Positions 13,601-23,600 of a stretch of DNA of 64,000 bases are shown in pieces. The DNA is from Heliocidaris tuberculata (Eukaryota > Echinodermata > Echinoidea > Camarodonta > Echinometridae). The stretch covers positions 25,455,562-25,519,561 of the forward strand of contig CM046842.1 of the NCBI GenBank assembly GCA_025618425.1, written 5' to 3'. The position numbers and the translations under genes are program-made. Under the pieces are notes generated by a model. The model searched no databases. It was not told the DNA's origin and saw only the letters and a program-made list of their open reading frames with translations. Numbering within the stretch: position 1 is the stretch's first letter; every line of letters begins with the position of its first letter.

Positions 13601-16600
13601 CCAAGTCTCCCGTCGATATCTTCTCCGTTATTGAAATCAGGGACGTCTCTGTCATATAATCAGAATCCGACATGTCTGGTTCAAACAAATACGGCCGTGC
13701 CCCTAATTCCTCTTTTATTTCTTCTGTCTAAAGAAGATGTTATCGTTCGTTGATATAGGATTAAAAAAAAACTAAAATGAAGGGCTGTAATGGCACGAAG
13801 TCGAAGCTAGGATCTACACGAAGTCGAAGCTAGGATCTACACGAAGTTCAATAGCCTACACACACACTTTCAGCTTGCGTGGAGTCAAGCATTCTGAGTG
13901 TGACGTCACATGACGTTATCGATCGCTGGACCGATTTTCCAAAATTTTTAGGGGCGTTCCCAATTAATTTTTTATTTTCAAGTTTACAGATTAATGAATG
14001 GAATTCAGGTAAAATGGTTGACAGATCTGGATTCACAGTAGAAAAGTCTACTAATTGAAGTTCCTTTGTAATTCCATAAAAGGGAACCTTTAAACATGTC
14101 TTAATGGCCAGGGGCCAGTTTCTTGAAACAGTCACAAGTCAAAATTCGTGGACATCTCTTAGAAACAGAAGTTAATTTTACGACAGATGTTTTTACGGGA
14201 TGTCCACACAGATTGCTTCAAGAAACCGGCCCCAGGTTTCTATAAAGGCAACCTGGATAGAGTGGTCACCTATATTGTCTTCCTTGAGCAAGAAAGTGTA
14301 TTAGAACTTGTCTAGGAAGAACGCTTGTCTACATTGCCCATTTTTTCTGTTTCCCTTGAATAAGTCTTCTGAAAGAGCTTTGACTGTGAAGGTGAAAATA
14401 ATTAATTCTCGTTAATTGTAATACGGTGCGCATCTATCACGTGCAACGAACAGGCCGAAGTCCGCAATGCCTCGGGGAAATAGTTGACATCATGAAGCCG
14501 GAAGTGGGAAATCCCAGGGCTTCGCTTGCCTACTGCATGTATACATTTAATGTTAACAACACATGCTGCATATTTTCTTGCAATATTTGGACAGGTTTCG
14601 TTGAATGCTCCCTCCGCTTTTGCCATGGTTCTTATCTGTGAAGCATCAGAATGCTTCACCCACACGTCCAAACTTAAGTGAGTGAAATAGCCACGCAACA
14701 ACGCTGCTGCAGATTTGACGTTGACCCTGGAAGTCGGAAATTGGCCTGTCTGTGGCATCCGATAGGTGGCGCACCGTATTGCGAATACCGAGATTTGAAA
14801 TATTTATTTTTGCAGAAGAGCTTCATGCTAGTCAAGATCCTTCCCATGCAGTGCATGCACACAGCTAACAATTTATTCACTTTCTGTTTCATTGAAATTT
14901 TGCAGAAAAAAACAACCGTCGCCTCCCACCACACAGAAGTCCAACAGTAGAGGGAGTCCTAGCATAACAACAGATTCCTGGCCGTCGTTAAGTAAAACCA
15001 ATAACACAGATGGAGGGGACGAAACAATACAAGCGGAAGAATCGCAACCTACAATAAACAGGTCAGGCATGACATTTTAAAAAAAGGTGGTTTCGAAAGT
15101 GCCCTGTTAAATGGAGTAGGAGCCTTTGTGAAATCAGTTCTATCAGTTTGTTGTGAAGCTTAGAATAAGTATACTCAAATTGGATTCAAAGTTGCCCTCA
15201 GAAAAAGGAAAAATAATTTTCCCCCTGCTGAATTAAGACTGGATACCATTTTTAAAAAATATATAAAAATATTTTTTTTAGGGAGAGATATGTTAAATGT
15301 CATAGGAAAAAAAAGAAGATATTACTAGTCATTGATTTCTGACAGCGCATAGGTGGCTGCATATGGAGACATTTCATATCAGCTTATGCGCAAACACACA
15401 GAAAAGGTGCAATTTTAAATTTGTTAATGACAAGGAAAATTCCTTTACAAAATTGAAAGATCAAAGGTAAACGACAAACCATCTTTTTAACAGAAGAAAA
15501 ACGGGGAGACACATGATTTCTTTATTGTTACAAATTTTTTGGCGACAGTTTGAAATTCTTACATGGATTGAATTAATTAATATTAGTTTTGTACAATTAG
15601 CACATTGATATATTAATGATGCATTAAAGGGGGTACCCAATGCTGAAACAATGTTAGTTCATTTAAAAGATCATGATTTTATTAGAAGAAAATCATCTGC
15701 CTTAAATTTTTTTTTTAATTCGTGTTGCCAGAAAAATCCCCGAAATATGGTAAGATTTCAGGATATTTTGGCCCCTCAGCTGTGTCCCAATTTCAGCTAG
15801 GTAACCACAATGACGTCAAAGTGGTTACCTTGTCGCGCAATTATGGCAAAATGCGCGCAAGGTGTAATGCATTTTGTACAGTCTAGCGCGCAACACATCT
15901 GCAATACGCGAACCTGGGTAACCACTTTGACGTCATTTTGGTTACCTAGCTGAAATTGGGACACAGCTGAGGGGCCAAAATATCCTGAAGTCTTACCATA
16001 TTTCGGGGATTTTTCTGGCAACACAAATTTTAAAAAAACTTAAGGCAGATGATTTTCTGCTAATAAAATCATGATCTTTTAAATGAACTAACATTGTTTC
16101 AGCATTGGGTACCCCCTTTAAAATGAAAGTAAAAAATTTTCTTTTTCTTTTTTACAATACCCCCTAACAGCCACACAACGAAAGAACCAACATCAGACAC
16201 AATGGACAGAACTGACTCGCTGCCTCCGCTCTTACCGCCCTCAACAAATGGTTTGAATGCAGACATACACAACAACCCTCCACATCCGCACAGCAATGCA
16301 GCGCCCCCTATTGATATACCCAAGAAGAGAGGCATCACGGAGACAAGCAGTCTGAACAGCACGCCGCATGAAGCCTCACCACAGGTTAGCCTATGCTTTG
16401 CTTTGATTTAATTTGATTTGATTCGATTCGATTTCATATTATTTGATTTAATTTTTTTTTTCTCAATAGGGTTTCCATGTCAGAGCATTACCCCTTAAAA
16501 GATTGGAATTTTTTTTCAGAGGCCATAAAGACTGGATGCCCCCCCCAAAAAAAAAAAAAAAAACAAATTTGGTTTGTTCAACTTATTGATGTGAAACTTT

Positions 16601-17395
16601 TCATGCACCTCTAAAAATTTGTAGAGAATAAGACAGCATTGGCAATTTTATTGAAAATTGCTAATTTTGTAAACTCTAATGATTCAAATAAAGACAGTTT
16701 TATTTACAGTAGGATAGATTTTTGTGCAGAATATTTTTGATTACATGTAGTCTAATTAAGAAGTAAGCCTAATGCAAATACATTTCTATCCTAATGTTTT
16801 TCATCGTTATACAAATTTCATATATATTTCTTTATATTGCTATTTTACAATTTGAGGCTCTCCTTTGGATCAATATTCAAATCAAAGAAATGTAAAATTG
16901 AATATGATTTGCATAGTGAGATTTATTTTTTTTTTAAGTAAGAAAATGAGTTTTCCACTTGTAATTTGCATTTGCTGTGGAAGTAGAGCAAATTTTTATA
17001 TACAGACCCAGAGATGATAAAGATGAATTTTGATTAATAGATTCTTGTAACTTTTTTTTTTGTCTGTCAATCTTCGAACAGGTGCAATCAATCCCCGATC
17101 TGGCCCCACCCCCAGTGACAGACACCAGGCAACAGCCCCTCCCTGGTCCCACAGGACCCCCTCCTAACCTGCCACACCCTGGAAGGGGTGCCCCCTTTGG
17201 AGACATCGCACATCTCTTTGGAGGCAACGGGTTTATCCCTCCAGCCAATCTCCAGAGACACATACCTGCTGTGCCCATACCAGGGATGCCACAACAGAAT
17301 GGTACGTCTACAGCAATGATGATGATAATGGTGGTGATGGTAGTGATGAGGAGGAGGATGATGATGGGTGGTGGTGGTGATGATGATATATATGG

Positions 17396-17426
<31 letters not shown>

Positions 17427-17620
17427 AGTGATGAATTTGGTTAAAATGATGATGATGATGATCTCTTTGGAGGCAATGGGTTCATCCACCAGGCCAGTCT
17501 CAAGAGACACACACCTGCTGCGCCCATACCGGGCATGCCACAACAGAATGGTAGGTTAACAGCTGGTAGCAATAATAATGGTGGTGATGGCGATGTTTAT
17601 GGTGATGATGATGGTGATGT

Positions 17621-17651
<31 letters not shown>

Positions 17652-20600
17652 GATGATGGAGGTGATGGTGAAGGTGAAGGTGAAGGTGATGGTGATGATG
17701 ATAGTGATAATGATGATAGTGTAGGTTGATGATGATGATGAAGAAAATTGTCATAATGATGTTGATGATGATAATGATGAAGCTGATAATGTCTTATCTT
17801 CCTTCCTTTTTTGCATCGAATGGAACAGTAGTAGATGGACAGCTGGTAATGAGCTCCTACCTGTAGACGGTCATAGTACTGACTGGCAGGCTGCAATTAT
17901 GATAATGATGATTACGATGATAATGATGATCTCAGTCTTGATGATGTAGTTATATACTTCCGTCTTTCCTGTGTTTGTTCTAGAATGGAACAGTGGTGGT
18001 TGGACAGCTGGTAGTGAGCTCCTACCCATGGACAGTCATACTACTGACTGGCAGGCTGCATTTGGTTTCGCTCCAGAGCCCAAAGACAAACACAATGAGG
18101 ATGATCTCGGTAAGTTCAAGTTCTTATTTTATATGTTGAATAGTATTCACCAGTAATAATAATAATGATAATAAGCAGTTCTTGTATAGCGCATATCACA
18201 AATCATTAATGTCTCTACATGCGTTACGGAAAAGAAGAAAGAGAGGGAGAGAGAAAAGAAAAATGGTTTACAAGAAGACCATTTTCCTGTGTTACATCTT
18301 CCAGAGATGAAGAGTGAAAAGCATCGGGCCCATGACAGAACCCTGCGGAACTCCTCTACGAAATGCGACTTTTTGACACACCATTTTTAATCAGAACTGA
18401 CTGTTCGATTTGTGATGTATGAACGAAGCCAGTTCAGAGCAGTGTCATTGAAGCCATATCTATATTACAGCCGCTGTAGAAGAATGTCCTGACTTATGGT
18501 GTCAAAAGCAGAGGAGTAATCGAGGATTTAAAGCACTGCTTCTCCTTTTGAAGGAAAAATGAAGATGTTCAATAGTGCAGCTACATGTATACATCTTACT
18601 CCAGGTGTATGCTCCCAAAATAAAACGAAACATATTGCAAAGTTTCAAGGAAATTGCCTAGATTTTAAAATTCTTCAAAATTGCCTTTTTTTTCCATAGC
18701 AAAATATTTCTAGGTGGTTGCTTTTCTTGGTTTCATAATGCTGCTGTGTAAGTACTTCGAACCATCTGTACCTTTCAACCTGTACATGTATCGTAAAGAT
18801 AATGGTGATAAAATTATTTGTTCTTTTGAAGTGCTCATGTCCATTAATCTTAAAGCTCATGTACAGCTTTGATAGCCAAAGGGAAATTGGAAAGAAACGT
18901 GTGTTTTCCATGTATCAAAGATGTTTGTACAAGATCATTTGTTATTCCATCAATGATTTCCGGTGAATTTTACCTTAAATATATCTAAGGAACGCTAGAT
19001 CACGGCAATATACTGTCTTACGCTAGGACCTTTCCACCCTTGACGGCTCCTCGCACAACACTCTCGAGGCTTCGCATGGAGATAGCATGTATGTCATGCT
19101 GTGTAGGTTTTGAATGTGTGTATGGTGTATAGTGCACGCTGAAGTTGTTGGGAGTTTATATTCCTGACCTGACACCTAAATTATTGTTTGCCTCTCATTT
19201 GTTTGATAAGACACTTTAGGACATGAAATCTACACAGCATCGTTGTATTGTTAGTATCTTGCTATTTATCAACAAAAATCAAATAAATCTGACGAAACGC
19301 TTTTGAGGGCTTACCAAAACTAAACATTACCTTTAACATATCTTGCTCTCCAGTATTATTCCCCCTGGTTATAACACTTTGTCATTCTGTACATTTGATT
19401 TGAAAGCTAACTAGAAAGCTAACTAGACAGCTATGTTATGTTATGTTGTTTTCAGGCTTCGATCCATGGCAGGAATCGAGCCAAGGTTTAGCGGATCTCT
19501 TGGAGAAAGAACTTCAGCTGAATCAACCCACCAAGATCACCCAGCCCCCACCTGGATTCAACAACCACAGCCAACCGTTTGTTCCTCTGCAGAGACATGG
19601 AAGGCCAGGTAAATACATTATTAGAGAGAGAAATGAGAAGAGGCGATCAGATGGTGAAAGATTCATGTGAGGAAGAGAGAGAGAAAGAGAGAGAGGGAAA
19701 GAAAGAGAAGGGGGAAGGGAAAGAAAGAGAAGGGGGAAGGGAAAGAAAGAACTTCAGTTTAATTTACCCGCAAAGATCATTCAAACTCTTGGATTCAACA
19801 ACCACAGCCAACTGTTTGTTCCTGTACAAAGACATGGGAGGCCAGGAAAATTTATAATCATTCAAGGTAAAGTTGAGTTCTGGACACACGATTACTTCGT
19901 GAAAGAAACTGTCTCAAAGCAATTGTAAAAGGTTGATCATGTCTACATAAGATATTGTGTATACTGTGAGGTTTTGGAATCATCAAAATGGTAAGAACTT
20001 GACCTAGGCCCTCTTGCATAAAAAGTTGCGATTTTTCACCTTTCCCAGAACTCAACCACCTTCTCTTTAATCATATAAATATTTGCTTCTTGTATTGTAT
20101 AGTGCTCATGTCAGTCATGCTATGACACTCCTTCCACGTCAATAGTTTTACCCATGTTGCAGATACATTTGGTATAAATAGAAAAGAAAATGTAAGATTG
20201 GATGGAGAAAAATAGATATGAGAGGAGAAAGGGACTGAGGGTCAGAGAGAAGTGAGAGGGAAAAATGAGACAAAGAAATGGAAACTTGGGAGACGAGATG
20301 AGATGAGAGAAAGGGGAATATGGGATTAAATATAGAAAGACATGAAAGAGGGATGAAAGGAGAGAGGAACAGAGAAAAGTGAGACTAAGAAGATTAAATA
20401 GAGAAAGAGAGATGGAAAAGAGAGAGCGATAGAAAGAGAAGGGAGGAAATAAGAGATTGTAGTAAAGATGAGAGAGAGAGAGAGAGAATTGTGTTTACAT
20501 ACATTTTGTCCATGTCTTTAATCCTTGATTATTCCCTTGTCTGTTGTTCATTCTTTCTCATGTACAGCTGGTAGAAGTAAAATCCTGCCGTGGGTGCACA

Positions 20601-23600
20601 GCCAGTCTCCGCCTACTTCAGAAGCCCCACCCTCTGGCCAGACAGGCCCCGCCCAACCCCCTTCAGCCAATCATGTGCCAAGGTTCCCTGCTCCTCGCTC
20701 ATCAATGCCAGCTCATTCTCCTCACAGTCCCAACCCACTGGTATGTGATTATATTCCTTCATTTTTTCTTTTAATTTTAAGAGAAAACGGGACTCCAACT
20801 TATGAAGATTTGAGACTGATTGCGGCCCATTGCATAAGAGATAGGAGATTGTAAATTTGCAATTGATTTGATGACTTGTGATTGGTTTGGAGCAATCAGA
20901 ACTTTATAAGACACGGCCCAGATTTTTCCCCCTATAGATTGTGAGAGATATATTGATATACTGATCATTCTAACCCCCAAAATTTATGTTCCATTTTGAA
21001 AATTGATAAAAGACCTTTGAAAAAATTTGGGTTACTATACTAAAAAAATAGCAATATTCTCCCTACATGTCATCACCTACATTGTCAGTAGGAAATTTAT
21101 AATAAAATCAGTCATCTCGGCATTAAAAGAATCATAGCTTGCTTATCCTTTGTCTGGTTTTCAATTGATTTTTTCTCTAGGTTTATTCTAGTGATTATTT
21201 TTATTACACTTTAAAATAAACCCTAATTTGCTTGTTTCAGAATGATAATATTCATTTTATAATCTGCTGCTCTCCGACCTATATTCTTTAGGTTAGTTCC
21301 CCTTTAAAATGAGACCCTAAATTGCTTGTTTCAGAATGATAATGTCCATCTTAAAACCTGGCAGGACGGTCTGAGGGCCCTTCTTCCCAACATCAACATC
21401 AGCTTCGGCCAGTCACAACAACCGCCACAGTCCTTCCTACCGGAGATGTCAAGGGTCAATGCACTACAACAACAAAATACAGGTAAGGTCGAAGGTCAAG
21501 AAGAAAAATAATTTTGATACTCTTTAGCTGATTATGAGTGTGATGATAGGTTGATACTGATGGTGATGATGCTGCTTTGTGATTGGCTGAATACGGTTAT
21601 TGCTGTCTTGAAAGTATACCAATCGCCAACAAATATTTTGTTCTGTATGTTCGGGGTTCTATGTCGATATGCTATATTCAGAATGAGCTTCAAATGTTGA
21701 TTTTATAGAGAGAAATTGCAAGTTGAAATATACTCCCAATAAACAATACAGTGACTTATGAGGAGACTGGTCGACAAATCCGTACGCGCTTGTATAGAAT
21801 AAGGGCCTGTGTGGAACCGAACTTGGAGTTGGTTTCAGCATGAGGTGCTTTTATGTTTTCTTTCATTTTCTTCATACTCCTCAACTGTTAACCCATAGAA
21901 GGCCAGGTAATGTGTTTCGAGGTTGATTTTATACATTCTAGCTGTATACAAATTATTTTTTTTAAGGTGATTGGTACACTTTAAGTAGGTCAGATCGGTA
22001 TGTTGCCTGATTGGTTGATTACGAGTATGAAGCTTTCTGATTTGTTGATACTGATAGTGGTAGCTGAAGATGATTTTGCTCTTTTCTATGTAGTCAAAAT
22101 ACTCTGTTTCGGTTTCCCAAGGATAAAAGAGCAAATGGCCATCGCAGAAAGTTAACCCTTCGAGACTATGATTTTTCCATACCCCAATGGCTGATGATGA
22201 TTTTGCTCCAGTCAGATTACATTCCGTTTTAATTGTCTTATAGGTGATTCATGGGTCGGGTCTCCTACTGGTTCTTCATGGGCAGTACAAGACCCAGCAA
22301 TAGTCAGTATCCGAAGCAACCTGCCCAACTCAGCAGAGACCAACAACACAGAGGGTAGGTCCTAAAATCAACCACTTAAACTCGTACAACCTGAAGCATA
22401 CATGCTAACCATTCAGCTTTTAACTGAACCATCTAGTTTTTGTAAGTTTTTAGGGCCATAAAAAACTGAACGTTAAGATTTTGGGGAAATTCGGGTGAAA
22501 ATCTGTCAAAACAAAAGCAACCATGAGCGGAACGGTGTCAGCCAGGGGCTCTGAGGCAGGCCGCTGGACCCCCTACTCCAGGGAGCTCCACCCCCACCGG
22601 TGGCGGTGGCGGCGATGGCGGTGGCAGCGATGGTGGCTGAGCTCCCTGGACCCCCTGCCAATATCGGTATGTGCGTTCAGTTTTCTGAATTCCAAATTGT
22701 GGCAAGTATGCTAAAGTATCCCGTCTGGCAGTTCTGTTTTTTGCAAAAAATGCCTGTATGTTCCTCATATGTACTGAGTCTAGCAAAATGACATCTGGCA
22801 TGTACATGTAAATGCAGTATTTCGGGTTCGTATTTTGGTTCTGTTTTTAAAACACAGAGTTGACACTTGAATACATTTCTTTATAGAAGCAAGCTGAGTA
22901 TACAGGAAATGTAACCATTTCTTTCCCATTCTCTCTCCCCCATTTTTTTTCTTCACCATTTGCTTTCTCTCTTCCGTCTCCCATTCTGTCCCCTATTATC
23001 CACCCCCCCCCCCCACCTCTGTCTCTCTCTCTCTCTCTCTACTCTCTGTTTTCTCCCTCTCTCCCTCCCCATTCTCTCTCTCTCGTTCTCTTTTTCTTTC
23101 TCCCTCTCTGTCGCTGTCCATTGTATAAAGCAGGTGAAGAGAAGCCCCATTGGTTAGAATCTCTCCAGAATCTCACCGAGACAGACTCACCGACACACAC
23201 ACCCACACAACAACAGACAAATCATTTCTTCCCAGCAGATCACATACACAACAGAGGTAAGTCTTTCTTGGAAAAAGCATCATTGCTGGATATTACAAGA
23301 TTACCAAAATATACATCCAAGCTTGTTTTGACTTGTTATAGTAACAATTAACAAGTAAAATAACAGGATAATGTCAAGTGTACGGGGACGACTATGCCTC
23401 CCGCTCCCTCCCCTGAGACAAGTATTCACGGAAAAAAATCCCCTGGACGACTTTCCCCAATTCATGTACCCGAGCTGTACAAGTTACGCTCGAAATTTGA
23501 TTGACTTTTTTTATTGGTCGTTGTATCTTATATGTTATCTTTATGGCCTATACATAAAGATTAAGTCTATCTTCTCAAATTCAGATAATGATGAAGTTCA

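Larger units (their letters stand above)
12595..14089. mobile_element. T2/Kolobok-like element (1,495 bp) carrying THAP-domain remnant
   Basis: TTAA lies on both sides (12591-12594, 14090-14093). The terminal inverted repeats AGGTTCCCTTCTATGAAATT and, reversed, AGGTTCCCTTTTATGGAATT match at 18 of 20 positions. TTAA target sites plus AGG-initial termini are the signature of T2/Kolobok elements, whose transposases are known to carry THAP domains. Inside are a frameshifted THAP domain (12910-13160), a minus-strand acidic fragment (13590-13732) and a 25-bp direct repeat at 13795-13848. No catalytic core is visible, so the element is internally deleted or broken. Confidence 0.75.

Noticed and set aside
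17082..17754. Acidic, Met-rich and His-rich ORFs on both strands
   Set aside because: They are translations of the GAT/ATC microsatellite in CNOT4 intron 12, apart from the exon 12 part.
22523..22807. Short ORFs rich in Trp/Arg or Pro
   Set aside because: They come from the GGTGGC minisatellite and no frame fits the phase of CNOT4 exon 17.
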